Below are positions 31,601 to 39,533 of a stretch of 50,437 nt of DNA, piece by piece; position 1 is the stretch's first letter, and each line of letters opens with the position of its first letter. The position numbers and the translations under genes are program-made. Location of the stretch: contig JALNZZ010000002.1 of the NCBI GenBank assembly GCA_023229065.1, positions 1 through 50,437 of the forward strand, written 5' to 3'. The notes under the pieces are model-generated. The model saw nothing but the letters and a program-made list of their open reading frames with translations. It made no database searches and was not told where the DNA came from. This DNA comes from Porticoccaceae bacterium (GTDB lineage: Bacteria > Pseudomonadota > Gammaproteobacteria > Pseudomonadales > Porticoccaceae).

Positions 31601-32394
31601 TCAATGGTGTCTGCCAGCAGATCGAGGATATCGGCATCTACCGCCACCTGGAAGTTGAGCATGTCGCGCATAAAACGCTCGAGCGCACTGATTAGCTCCG
31701 CTAGCGGCTCAATGGCCGCCATATGGGCGCTGCCCTTGAGAGTATGCAGCGCCCCTTGCAACTGGGCCGACGGAGGATCCAGGAAAGTTTTCTTAGCGCG
31801 TTGAACAGCGATAAATTGGCGCCCTACCGCCAAGTGGGATTGAGCCTCGCGCGTGAATATCTCCAACAGCTGACGATCTTCATCGTCCAGCCCACTTTCT
31901 ACCGCGGTCCCCGCCACGAATTCACGACGAATACTATCTTCCATAGATCCACCTGTAGCGAGCTGCTCAACCTTGCCAGCGAGAAGGGCGAGACGCTTCT
32001 CATCAACATAAGGTTGCTGTTGCTCAAAGGCAGATACCATGTCTGACAAAATCGCAATTGCCTCCTCAATGCAGCCCACCAGAGCTGGAGTTGCTGCCAC
32101 TCGACCCTCCATCACCCGGTTGAGCAGGTTTTCCAGCGCCCAGGAAAGCTCTCCAATAGCAGCGGCGTTGACCATCCGGCCACTGCCCTTGAGGGTGTGG
32201 AAAGCCCGGCGACTTTCTGCCAGCGCCTCACTCTGAGTAGGCTCTGCCACCCAGATGGCGAAATACCTGGCCAGTTTGTCGAGTACTTCACGCGCCTCTT
32301 CGACAAAGATCTGGCGGATATCCGGGTCGCTACCCTCGGCCTCGGCGGTCGTTGTCAGCTTGTCCAGCCCCTGTGTTGTGTCACGGCTTTTCAC
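28624..32394 (-). CDS. chpA: Hybrid chemotaxis histidine kinase ChpA (CheA-type)
   Basis: 1256 residues, about half the size of P. aeruginosa ChpA (about 2470). Domains: Hpt1 with His66 (FHTLKGS), Hpt2 with His217 (LHTLKGS), Hpt3 with His508 (LHTFKGG), dimerisation helices (about 645-800), HATPase with LEHMIRNAVDHGIE (N box, 833-846), LADDGRGLD and SGRGVGMD (G boxes), CheW domain (about 965-1110) and a C-terminal receiver with phosphoacceptor Asp1180 (LLDIEMP). Autophosphorylates and transfers phosphate to PilG and PilH to control type IV pilus extension and retraction. The start is GTG at 32394. Region 325-460 may be a degenerate Hpt without a histidine motif. Confidence 0.94.
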   Translation of the reverse strand: MKSRDTTQGLDKLTTTAEAEGSDPDIRQIFVEEAREVLDKLARYFAIWVAEPTQSEALAESRRAFHTLKGSGRMVNAAAIGELSWALENLLNRVMEGRVAATPALVGCIEEAIAILSDMVSAFEQQQPYVDEKRLALLAGKVEQLATGGSMEDSIRREFVAGTAVESGLDDEDRQLLEIFTREAQSHLAVGRQFIAVQRAKKTFLDPPSAQLQGALHTLKGSAHMAAIEPLAELISALERFMRDMLNFQVAVDADILDLLADTIDFSEQIIFQLGAGHSRVDGQGAKQVELLARITQLRESTLGADKNSVDRLPVEPVFLQRLMVDGMQNVLDVEHILEQWQNESSFDRRIFAALACELAELQSGAQKAGCTSLETLAGRLSDCYDQLAVKQTSASDELVKTLAGAHETLLHMMDAIAAHQELVEADSAELEALATLAQLLAGDESLGYDLAQRIEEIALPADRDDEIIKLFLEEAGELLERMDQAFQRWRQSPDSHRQPDSIKRSLHTFKGGAGMAGLTVLRAISHELESLVIASENTVATGNVAPIATMWRYYDALASGVERVHKAFYAPAKTQSAPVVEKAPGEIVAVETVLGEEVSGLQPVNTGTGIDERNTDTLVPFVGASRSLDPPGALAGHQRDTSQEIVRVYASVLDRLVNLAGETSIFHSQIAQSGSEFMRTLGEMDVIIRRLNDQVRRLDIETDAQVMFCREQFESVATTEGFDPLEMDHYSQLQQLSRSLLESASDLHDLRDMLANKSRAVESLLLQQSRTHSELQEDLMSTRLVPFSGVVPRLQRIVRQVGNSLGKQVNLHLERVEGEMDRTILERIVPSLEHMIRNAVDHGIEKAGERRALGKPEAGTLTLSLDREGSDILIRLADDGRGLDVAAIRIKAVASGLIAENSVLTDHEIQQYIFTPGFTTADEVTHISGRGVGMDVVSSDIRQLGGSIAIDSQRGLGTEFIVRLPFTVSVNRALLVEAGDDLYALPLHSISGVTRIAVHDLRRFYQDPQLRFQYGGEEYEVRYLSSLLSAELCPRLDVTQGRQSPVVLIRNEGHNYAVQVDSLIGSREVVVKALGMQFSQVPGLSGATVLGDGRVVVILDLQALLTDQLLMAPALAEPRGYKEDKGGVPTVLVVDDSVTVRKVTGRFLEREGYRVITAKDGVDAMAVLQDKIPDIMLLDIEMPHMDGFEVVRLVRSTPRLQSLPIVMITSRTGDKHRERALAVGGDHYLGKPYQEDELLAVVQQLLDVEPRLDNG

Positions 32395-32493
32395 AGCGAT
32401 ACCCCATTGTCAGGGAGCAAGTGGGGCAATCCATCAGCATAGCGCCAGCTCCTTTTTCGTCGACAAACCATGGTCCCTCACTACAGCGGTTGC

Positions 32494-34701
32494 TCAGACT
32501 CCCCGCTGCTGCGGCTCATTAATACTGAACTCATCGAGGTCGACGGCAGCCATTTGTGGCTCTCCAGCATTGGCGGATACGACTGCAGTCTGCTGTTCTC
32601 TCTGCGTCCTCTCCTGTTGCTCAAGCGCAGCGAGAGTTTCCACCAGGCTCGGCGACACGGGGCTTACGGTTGCTCTGGGAACCGTATCACCGGGTAGCTT
32701 GAAACCGGCCACAAACTCGCGCAGCTCTACCGCCATCTCAGCCAGTTCGCCAACTGATGCGGCGGTGCTGTTGGTAGCGGCGGTAGTCTGGTTGGTAATT
32801 CCACTGATCACATTCATAGTTGTGGATATTTGGCCGGCAGAAATGGCCTGACGGCGAGCTGCGGAGGAAATATCCTGAATCAGTTCAGCCAAGGTAGCGG
32901 ATACTGTCTGAATCTCTTCCAGAGCACTGCCGGCATCGTGTGCCAGCTGGGCACCCTTGACCACTTCAGCAGTGGTTTGCTCCATTGAGGATACCGCCTC
33001 GTTAGTATCGCTCTGAATTGCTTTCACCAAACTCGCCACCTGCTTGGCAGCACCAGCCGAGCGTTCGGCCAGGTGCTGAACCTCATCGGCAACGACGGCG
33101 AAACCACGTCCGGCATCGCCCGCCATGGCCGCCTGAATAGCGGCATTGAGTGCGAGGATATTGGTTTGGTCGGCAATATCGGAAATCAGCGATACGATAT
33201 CGCCAATCTCTTGGGAGCTTTCGCCAAGGCGCTTGATGCGCTTGGAAGTATCCTGGATCTGTTCGCGAATGGTATCCATGCCGCGTACGTTGCCCTGCAC
33301 CACTTCAGCCCCATTGGTGGCAATAGCTACCGAGCGCGCGGCGACACCAGCAGATTTGGCAGCATTGGCAGACACGTGATCGATCGTACTGGCCATTTCG
33401 TTGATCGCCGCCGAAGCGTCGCTAATTTCACGGGCCTGGTATTCCGACGCATCCGCCAGCTGTAACGCAGTGGCGCGGGTTTCATTGGCAGCCGCCGAAA
33501 CATTCTCAGCGGTGTCCTGAATGCGTGCCACCAAGTCGCGCAACTGGTGGATGGCGAAGTTGATGGCATCGGCAATAGCACCTGTAAAGTCCTCCGTTAC
33601 CGTCGCTTCAGCCGATAAATCACCATCACCGATACCCTCGATTTCGTTCAGCAACCGCAGAATAGCACGCTGATTTTTGTCATTCGCTTCGGCTGTTTCG
33701 CGCAGGTTGCGGCGTGTATTGGCGTAGGCCCGCAGTCCGATCAACGCTAGCAGAGCCAGGGCCAGGAGTCCTGTCACCAGCGCAGAGCCGTTGGAGAGTG
33801 CGCGGTTGGCTGGCAACGCAGCAATAGCTTCGCCCAAGCCGTTGATGGAGCCCAACAGCTGGGGAGATTGGTCGATAACACGATCAGAGGCCTGGCGCGC
33901 GCGAAATAACGCCGGGGTAGCATCGAAAACGTTCTGAACCGAGTTGCTCACGAATGCAAACTGAGTGCTGATCTGCTGCAGGTGTTCAAGGGCACGACTG
34001 TCAGTCACACGGCTGATAGCGAGATCGGCATCGCCATTCTTCATACCCTCGAGAACACGCCCAAAGCGATTGACATCGCGGTTGAACTGCTCGGCCGCGG
34101 CTTCAGCATCAATACCACCGGCGAGCATCTTGTCGACATTACGCCCTACTCTCTCGGCCCGCCAGGACTGGGCCTGCGCCACCGCCACCTGCTCAGCAGG
34201 CGCACGACCGCTGAGCAATATATCGACCACCTGAGCATGCTGTTCCTGGAGTTGTGGCAACCGGCCGTTGAGGGTACTGACCACGTCGTGGAGGAAGAGA
34301 ATAGTCTCTTGCCCCTCCAGAATCTCACCGGCCTCGGCGCGGATACTGGCAAAAGAGGATTCGAATGCTGCCAAACTACCCGCCGGCAGTTCACCCCCGC
34401 CATCTCGCAACTGGCTCCAGCTGGAGTCCATCTGGTCGACGACCGAGCGCAACTCTGTAAACGCCGCCTTCTCGCCGTTGGTGGCATCGCGCGTCAACCC
34501 CGCCAGGCGATAGGACAATGCCCGCAACTCTGCGACATGTCCCAAGTTCTGGCGATCCTGGGCGGCGTCAATAAAAACCACGGTCAGGTTAAAGATCACA
34601 AAAGCCATAAGGGCAACAAACAGCCCCGACAGCAATAACATCAGTCGACTGACGTTCTGTTTACTGTTTTTTGTACTAACCACGTATCTCTCCCGGCCCA
34701 T
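32494..34701 (-). CDS. pilJ: Methyl-accepting chemotaxis protein PilJ
   Basis: 735 residues. Inner-membrane receptor of the Pil-Chp pathway. TM1 at about 20-42, a periplasmic sensory region of about 260 residues, TM2 at about 306-326, a HAMP-like stretch, and the cytoplasmic signalling hairpin with ADQTNILALNAAIQAAMAG followed by GRGFAVVADEVQHLAERS. Two in-frame starts exist, ATG at 34701 and GTG at 34683, each preceded by an identical GGAGAGATAC because of an 18-bp tandem duplication. It overlaps the end of pilI by 26 bp if the ATG is used. A chpA-like kinase gene follows without the usual pilK. Confidence 0.94.
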   Translation of the reverse strand: MGRERYVVSTKNSKQNVSRLMLLLSGLFVALMAFVIFNLTVVFIDAAQDRQNLGHVAELRALSYRLAGLTRDATNGEKAAFTELRSVVDQMDSSWSQLRDGGGELPAGSLAAFESSFASIRAEAGEILEGQETILFLHDVVSTLNGRLPQLQEQHAQVVDILLSGRAPAEQVAVAQAQSWRAERVGRNVDKMLAGGIDAEAAAEQFNRDVNRFGRVLEGMKNGDADLAISRVTDSRALEHLQQISTQFAFVSNSVQNVFDATPALFRARQASDRVIDQSPQLLGSINGLGEAIAALPANRALSNGSALVTGLLALALLALIGLRAYANTRRNLRETAEANDKNQRAILRLLNEIEGIGDGDLSAEATVTEDFTGAIADAINFAIHQLRDLVARIQDTAENVSAAANETRATALQLADASEYQAREISDASAAINEMASTIDHVSANAAKSAGVAARSVAIATNGAEVVQGNVRGMDTIREQIQDTSKRIKRLGESSQEIGDIVSLISDIADQTNILALNAAIQAAMAGDAGRGFAVVADEVQHLAERSAGAAKQVASLVKAIQSDTNEAVSSMEQTTAEVVKGAQLAHDAGSALEEIQTVSATLAELIQDISSAARRQAISAGQISTTMNVISGITNQTTAATNSTAASVGELAEMAVELREFVAGFKLPGDTVPRATVSPVSPSLVETLAALEQQERTQREQQTAVVSANAGEPQMAAVDLDEFSINEPQQRGV

Positions 34702-35317
34702 GTATCTCTCCCGGCATAGTGCCGTTTATCTCATTGCTATCGGAAATGGATTTGGTGACGCTCACCGCGAGGAACTCGTCATACCCAAGCAGCGCCTCTG
34801 GCCTGAAGAGTGCCCAGCACTCTTTATCGGTAAGAAATTTATCGGCAAGAAATATCCCCGACACAAACCGCGCCAATGACGGCGGAATCCCCTGTCTCTG
34901 CTCCGAGTAGGCGTCCACTCGAAAATACTTTGCCCCCAGCACTTCGTCGACAATCAGCCCGGCAGCTATGCCGTTTTGCTCCACTAACAATACCCGCTGA
35001 CGTTGCGGTACAGCCTGCAGACGGCCCCCCAAAAAACGGGCCAGGTCAATGATGGGAATCAGCTTGCCTCGCACATTGGCAATGCCTCGGACCCATTGCT
35101 TGACTCCCGGCAGACGGGTGTAAGGAGGCACCTCAACGACTTCGCTTACCTCCTCGAGAAGCACGGCCAACGGTTGCCCCAGCAGACGAAAACACACTGC
35201 ACCTCGGGTGGGGACGACATCGCTTTGTGCCGGCAGGCTGCGCGCCTTATCGGCGTAGCGCCGAGCCAGCTCGGCCAGCTGGCAGTACGCCTTGGCAGCT
35301 TGCTTGTCAGTGCTCAA
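34676..35317 (-). CDS. pilI: CheW-like adaptor PilI
   Basis: 213 residues from a TTG start at 35317, preceded by AGGAG at 6 nt; the frame is open upstream into pilH, but that part has no homology. CheW fold: GAVCFRLLGQPLAVLLEEVSEVV, then LPGVKQWVRGIANVRGKLIPIIDLARFLG, and the C-terminal FLADKFLTDKECWALF. Couples PilJ to ChpA. The final residues PGEIHGPGEIRG reflect the 18-bp tandem duplication that also carries the pilJ start signals. Starts 22 bp after pilH. Confidence 0.9.
   Translation of the reverse strand: MSTDKQAAKAYCQLAELARRYADKARSLPAQSDVVPTRGAVCFRLLGQPLAVLLEEVSEVVEVPPYTRLPGVKQWVRGIANVRGKLIPIIDLARFLGGRLQAVPQRQRVLLVEQNGIAAGLIVDEVLGAKYFRVDAYSEQRQGIPPSLARFVSGIFLADKFLTDKECWALFRPEALLGYDEFLAVSVTKSISDSNEINGTMPGEIHGPGEIRG
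34681..34716. repeat. 18-bp tandem duplication carrying the pilJ ribosome-binding site and start
   Basis: Units CACGTATCTCTCCCGGCC and CATGTATCTCTCCCGGCA (16 of 18 identical). On the minus strand each gives GGAGAGATAC then a start codon, GTG at 34683 or ATG at 34701, in the same frame. Confidence 0.8.
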
Positions 35318-35339
35318 CGAGCTCTCCTGGGTATGGGTT

Positions 35340-35702
35340 TCAGCCTGCCACCTGCTCGATCGCCGACAACAGCTGTTTTTCGCTGACCGGCTTGGTGAGG
35401 TAAGCCTTGGCACCTTGGCGCGCCCCCCACATACGATCGGTTTCCTGGTCTTTGGAGGTGACAATGATCACCGGAATATGGCTGGTTTCTTTACTCTTAG
35501 TGAGCTGGCGCGTGGCCTGGAAACCGTTCATGCCGGGCATAACGATATCCATCAGCACCACATCGGGCAGCTCCTGCCTGGCCAGGCTGACACCAGACTC
35601 GCCGGAGTCAGCCACTAACACATCGTGACCGTGCCTGGCGAGAATGGTCTTGAGCTTGTGAATCTCCGTGGGGGAATCATCGACAATCAGGATTTTCGTC
35701 AT
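35340..35702 (-). CDS. pilH: Response regulator PilH
   Basis: 120 residues, a single receiver domain. Acidic pocket Asp8/Asp9 (VDDSP), phosphoacceptor Asp52 (LMDIVMP), Thr in VTSK and Lys in LTKP. PilH is a CheY-like output or phosphate sink of ChpA that promotes pilus retraction balance with PilT. GAGGA lies 7 nt before the ATG. Between pilG and pilI as in Pseudomonas. Confidence 0.93.
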   Translation of the reverse strand: MTKILIVDDSPTEIHKLKTILARHGHDVLVADSGESGVSLARQELPDVVLMDIVMPGMNGFQATRQLTKSKETSHIPVIIVTSKDQETDRMWGARQGAKAYLTKPVSEKQLLSAIEQVAG

Positions 35703-35753
35703 GGAGTGTCCTCATTTTCGCTTGAGCTTGTAGCGGCAGTCGCCCAATAGCCC

Positions 35754-36170
35754 TCAACCAGAAACCGGTTCCGTAGCCGGTGCACTGTCTCGTAAAGCAT
35801 GTTTGGCCAAGGCCTCGAACAGCTCATTTTTACCAAACGGCTTGGTGAGGTAATCATCGGCCCCGACAATGCGGCCTTTGGCCTTGTCAAACAAACCGTC
35901 CTTGCTGGAGAGCATAATCACCGGCGTGTGGCGAAACTGCCTGTTATTCTTGATGAGCGCGCAGGTCTGATAACCGTCGAGCCGCGGCATCATGATGTCC
36001 ACAAAGATCAAGTCAGGCTCATGATCGGCGATCTTGGCCAGCGAGTCGAAGCCGTCAGTGGCAGTGATGACCTGACAACCCGCTTTGCTGAGCAGAGTTT
36101 CCGCCGTCTTGCGAATCGTATTGCTGTCGTCGATGACCATCACTTTGAGGCCATCTAGCTTTAGCTCCAT
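35754..36170 (-). CDS. pilG: Response regulator PilG
   Basis: About 138 residues, single receiver domain. Acidic pair in VIDDSNT, phosphoacceptor Asp58 (FVDIMMP), SSKDG and LTKPFGK. The segment MMPRLDGYQTCALIKNN is very close to Pseudomonas PilG. PilG transmits the Chp signal to pilus extension. ATG at 36170 with AAGGG upstream; an in-frame GTG at 36176 would add two residues. First gene of the pilGHIJ-chpAC operon, divergent from gshB. Confidence 0.93.
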   Translation of the reverse strand: MELKLDGLKVMVIDDSNTIRKTAETLLSKAGCQVITATDGFDSLAKIADHEPDLIFVDIMMPRLDGYQTCALIKNNRQFRHTPVIMLSSKDGLFDKAKGRIVGADDYLTKPFGKNELFEALAKHALRDSAPATEPVSG

Positions 36171-36323
36171 CTCCACTTCACCCTTGGTTGCTTGTCATTC
36201 TCTGGGGCCTTAGGCTTTCCCCAGCGGCAGGCCTGGCACGACCTCCCAGCCAGCCCCTATTATCCTGTATCATCAAAGCGCAAACCAGCCGATGAAACCG
36301 GCTCCACACAAGGACTCAGCCCC

Positions 36324-37280
36324 ATGACCTATTCCGTCGGCGTGGTGATGGACCCAATCCAGTCCATCGCCGTCAAAAAAGACACTTCTCTCGCCTTGAT
36401 GCTGGCCGCCCAGCAGCGCGGCTGGCAGCTCCAGTACATGGAGCTCGGCGATCTGGCCATCAGTGAGGGCCGCGCCGTCGCCACCATGGCGCCCGTCGAA
36501 GTCTTCGACGACCCGCAGCACTGGTTCAACCTCGGCGAACGCCGCGAGCGCCCCCTCGCCGAGCTGGACGTGATCTTGATGCGCAAGGACCCCCCTTTCG
36601 ACAGCGAGTTCCTTTATGCCACCTACATCCTTGAGATGGCAGAGCGCGAAGGCGCCCTGGTGGTTAATAGACCACGCAGCCTGCGAGACTGCAATGAAAA
36701 GCTGTTCGCCACCCAGTTCCCTCAATTCACGCCCCCGCTGCTGGTCAGCCGCGACCCGGCCAGGCTGCGCCAATTCCATGCCACCCATGGCGAAGTCATC
36801 TTCAAGCCCCTGGACGGCATGGGTGGTGCAGCGATTTTTCTGGTCAAGGGAAGCGATCCCAACCTCAGCGTCATCCTTGAGACCCTCACCCACCACGGCA
36901 CCCGCACCATCATGGCCCAGAAGTACATCCCGGCCATCAGTGCTGGCGACAAGCGCATCTTGATGGTGGACGGTGAGCCGATCCCCTATTGCCTGGCGCG
37001 CATTCCCGCCGCCGGTGAAAGCCGCGGCAACCTGGCAGCGGGTGGACGCGGCGTGGTACAGCCCCTCTCCCCTCGCGATCGAGAGATCGCCACTGCCGTG
37101 GGCCCCGTGCTGCGCGAGAAAGGCATACTCCTGGCTGGGCTCGACGTCATCGGTGACTTCTTGACAGAAATTAATGTCACCAGCCCTACCTGCGCACGGG
37201 AAATCGACGCCGCGCAGAATACCGGCATTGGCGCCCAACTGATGGATGTGATTGCCAGGCACCTCGATCAGCGGACTTGA
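36324..37280 (+). CDS. gshB: Glutathione synthetase
   Basis: 318 residues (E. coli 316). ATP-grasp enzyme joining gamma-glutamylcysteine and glycine. N-terminal VGVVMDPIQSI, the MRKDPPFD motif, ATP-grasp elements FKPLDGMGGAAIF and RILMVDGEPIPYCLAR, and the metal-binding EINVTSPT. I start at the ATG at 36324 with AAGGA upstream. Divergent from pilG and followed by a hairpin, then yqgE-ruvX, the Pseudomonas order. Confidence 0.95.
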   Translation: MTYSVGVVMDPIQSIAVKKDTSLALMLAAQQRGWQLQYMELGDLAISEGRAVATMAPVEVFDDPQHWFNLGERRERPLAELDVILMRKDPPFDSEFLYATYILEMAEREGALVVNRPRSLRDCNEKLFATQFPQFTPPLLVSRDPARLRQFHATHGEVIFKPLDGMGGAAIFLVKGSDPNLSVILETLTHHGTRTIMAQKYIPAISAGDKRILMVDGEPIPYCLARIPAAGESRGNLAAGGRGVVQPLSPRDREIATAVGPVLREKGILLAGLDVIGDFLTEINVTSPTCAREIDAAQNTGIGAQLMDVIARHLDQRT

Positions 37281-37298
37281 TCCCCGCCTGCGCCGGGT

Positions 37299-37329
37299 GA
37301 AGAGAGGGGCCCAAAAACCCCTCTGCTTC
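37299..37329 (+). terminator. Hairpin downstream of gshB
   Basis: Arms AGAGGGG/CCCCTCT around an 8-nt A-rich loop, extended by GAAG/CTTC with one bulged base, 19 nt after the gshB stop. No T-run, so partial termination before yqgE is the likely role. Confidence 0.55.
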
Positions 37330-37403
37330 AATCTACCTTGTAATACTGACTATCCGCCCCAATACTGACAGTAGACCCCAGCTACTGCAGAGGAGTGATG
37401 GCC

Positions 37404-37973
37404 ATGGTGGAAAAACCCTTTCTGTCTCTGAAAAATCAGCTGCTGCTAGCCATGCCCGGACTGCAGGATCCGCGCTTTTCCCGTGCTGTAATCTATCTCT
37501 GCGAGCACAATGAGGATGGCGCCATGGGATTGGTCATCAACCAGCCCATCGATGTTCCCATGAGCCGGGTATTCGAGGATCTGGCGGTGGAGTACCCCGA
37601 CCATATTGGTCGCCGCCCCTTGCTGTCGGGGGGGCCCGTCCAGCAGGAGCGCGGCTTTGTACTGCACAAGAGTGCTGATCGCCATTGGGAGTCGACGGTA
37701 GAAGTGTCTCCCGACATAAGCATCACCGCCTCTCGCGATATCATTATCGATATCGCCCGCGCCGAAGGGCCTGCCGACAGCTATATCACTCTCGGCTACG
37801 CGGGCTGGGGACCCGGCCAACTGGAGCAAGAGCTGGCCGACAATGCCTGGCTCACCATCCCCGCCGATCCCGACATCATCTTCGCCACCCCGTTCCCCGA
37901 GCGGGCACGGGCTACTGCTGCCCGCATCGGGGTAGATCTCGACCGCTTGAGCCCCCAGGTGGGGCATGCCTGA
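37404..37973 (+). CDS. yqgE: YqgE/AlgH-family protein
   Basis: 189 residues from ATG 37404 (GTG 37395 and ATG 37398 are in frame, but AGGAG at 37391-37395 is best spaced for 37404). Family UPF0301: LLLAMPGLQDPRFSRAVIYLCEHNEDGAMGLVIN and GGPVQQERGFVLH are its hallmarks. Linked by name to alginate control in Pseudomonas; the molecular role is not established. Overlaps ruvX by 8 bp. Confidence 0.92.
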   Translation: MVEKPFLSLKNQLLLAMPGLQDPRFSRAVIYLCEHNEDGAMGLVINQPIDVPMSRVFEDLAVEYPDHIGRRPLLSGGPVQQERGFVLHKSADRHWESTVEVSPDISITASRDIIIDIARAEGPADSYITLGYAGWGPGQLEQELADNAWLTIPADPDIIFATPFPERARATAARIGVDLDRLSPQVGHA

Positions 37974-38403
37974 CGGCCAGCCCGTTCGCACGGCGCTGGC
38001 CTTTGACTACGGTCTCGGTCGTATCGGCTGCGCCGTGGGCCAGACCCTCACCGCCACGGGCACCCCTCTGGTGGCCCTCAAGGCCCGCGACGGCCAGCCG
38101 GACTGGTCTGTAGTAGAGCAGTTAATCCGTGAGTGGCGCCCCAACACCCTACTGGTAGGCCTGCCGCTCAATATGGACGGCAGTGAAAGTGATTTTTGCC
38201 TGCGCGCCAGAAAATTCGCCCGCCGCCTGCACGGCCGCTTCGGTCTGCAGGTCATCATGGTGGACGAGCGCCTGTCGACACGGGAGGCCAAATCGCGCAG
38301 CGGCTATCGAGACAGCTACCGCGACCACCCGGTAGACGATGTCGCCGCCCAGGTCATCCTGGAGACCTGGCTGGCAGACAACAGTTGCGGAATCAGCCCC
38401 TGA
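37966..38403 (+). CDS. ruvX: YqgF/RuvX RNase H-like nuclease
   Basis: 145 residues. RNase H fold with AFDYGLGRIGCAV (first Asp, Asp14), VGLPLNMDGSESD and VDERLSTREA, ending near DDVAAQVIL where the last Asp lies. Family members act in 16S rRNA 5' processing and were proposed as Holliday-junction resolvases. Starts inside yqgE. The pyrR-pyrB-pyrC genes that follow it in Pseudomonas are missing; pilT is convergent 31 bp downstream. Confidence 0.92.
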   Translation: MPDGQPVRTALAFDYGLGRIGCAVGQTLTATGTPLVALKARDGQPDWSVVEQLIREWRPNTLLVGLPLNMDGSESDFCLRARKFARRLHGRFGLQVIMVDERLSTREAKSRSGYRDSYRDHPVDDVAAQVILETWLADNSCGISP

Positions 38404-38434
38404 ACCAAGCGCAGCGCGATCTTGGCCAGCAGTG

Positions 38435-39469
38435 TCAAAAGCTGTCTGGCACCCTGGCCTGTTCTCGTGCCGCCTCGCGAGTAATGAGCTTCTGCTTGAC
38501 CAGCTTGTGCAGACACTGATCCATGGTCTGCATTCCCAGGGCAGCACCGGTCTGAATGGCGGAGTACATCTGCGCCACCTTGTCTTCGCGAATCAGGTTG
38601 CGAATGGCAGGAGTACCGATCATGATTTCATGGGCCGCCACCCGGCCGCCGCCTATTTTTTTCAGCAATGCCTGAGCAAACACCGCCTGCAAAGACTCCG
38701 ACAGCATGGAGCGCACCATCGCTTTCTCCGCGGCCGGAAACACATCGATAACGCGGTCAATCGTCTTCGCCGCCGACGAGGTGTGCAGCGTGCCGAACAC
38801 CAGATGCCCCGTCTCCGCCGCCGTGAGAGCCAAGCGAATAGTCTCCAGGTCGCGCATCTCGCCCACCATGATAATGTCCGGGTCTTCTCGCAACGCCGAG
38901 CGCAGGGCCTCGTTAAAGCCATGAGTATCCCGGTGCACCTCGCGCTGGTTGACCAGGCACTTTTTGCTTTCGTGGACAAACTCGACCGGATCCTCAATGG
39001 TCAGCACATGCTTGTAGCGATTTTGATTAATGAAGTCCAGCATGGCCGCCAGGGTGGTGCTTTTACCTGAGCCTGTCGGCCCTGTGACCAACACCAGCCC
39101 CCGAGGCAAGAGTGCAACTTCGCGAAAGATGTTGCCCATCCCCAGGTCTTCCAGGGTCAGGACTCTGGAGGGGATAGTGCGAAACACGGCACCGGCACCG
39201 CGGCTCTGGTTGAAGGCATTGACCCGAAAACGCGCCACACCCGGCACTTCGAAGGAAAAGTCTGTCTCCAGAAACTCTTCGTAATCCCGGCGCTGCTTGT
39301 CATTCATGATCTCGTAAATCAAACTATGGACTTCCTTGTGCTCCATCGGCGGCAAGTTAATGCGCCGGATGTCGCCATCGATGCGAATCATGGGGGGAAG
39401 CCCTGCCGACAAGTGAAGGTCCGACGCTCCTTGCTTGACACTGAAGGCCAGTAATTCCGTGATATCCAT
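38435..39469 (-). CDS. pilT: Type IV pilus retraction ATPase PilT
   Basis: 344 residues from the ATG at 39469, the same length as Pseudomonas PilT. Cytoplasmic hexameric ATPase that drives pilus retraction. N-terminal PAS-like domain, Walker A GPTGSGKST (130-138), Asp box near TIEDPVEF, Walker B with Glu204 (MVGEMRD) and His box HLVFGTLHT (222-230). The C-terminal AIRNLIRE motif is the PilT hallmark, separating it from PilU. pilU does not follow; the next gene on this side is the convergent ruvX. Confidence 0.95.
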   Translation of the reverse strand: MDITELLAFSVKQGASDLHLSAGLPPMIRIDGDIRRINLPPMEHKEVHSLIYEIMNDKQRRDYEEFLETDFSFEVPGVARFRVNAFNQSRGAGAVFRTIPSRVLTLEDLGMGNIFREVALLPRGLVLVTGPTGSGKSTTLAAMLDFINQNRYKHVLTIEDPVEFVHESKKCLVNQREVHRDTHGFNEALRSALREDPDIIMVGEMRDLETIRLALTAAETGHLVFGTLHTSSAAKTIDRVIDVFPAAEKAMVRSMLSESLQAVFAQALLKKIGGGRVAAHEIMIGTPAIRNLIREDKVAQMYSAIQTGAALGMQTMDQCLHKLVKQKLITREAAREQARVPDSF

Positions 39470-39533
39470 CGAATCAATTCCCAACCGTTGTTATCGCACT
39501 GCCGACCACCGGAGAGCAAACGTAGCCAAGTAT

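Noticed and set aside
38403..38434. Hairpin CCAAG/CTTGG between ruvX and pilT
   Set aside because: Only 5 bp of stem with a large loop; likely chance in GC-rich DNA.
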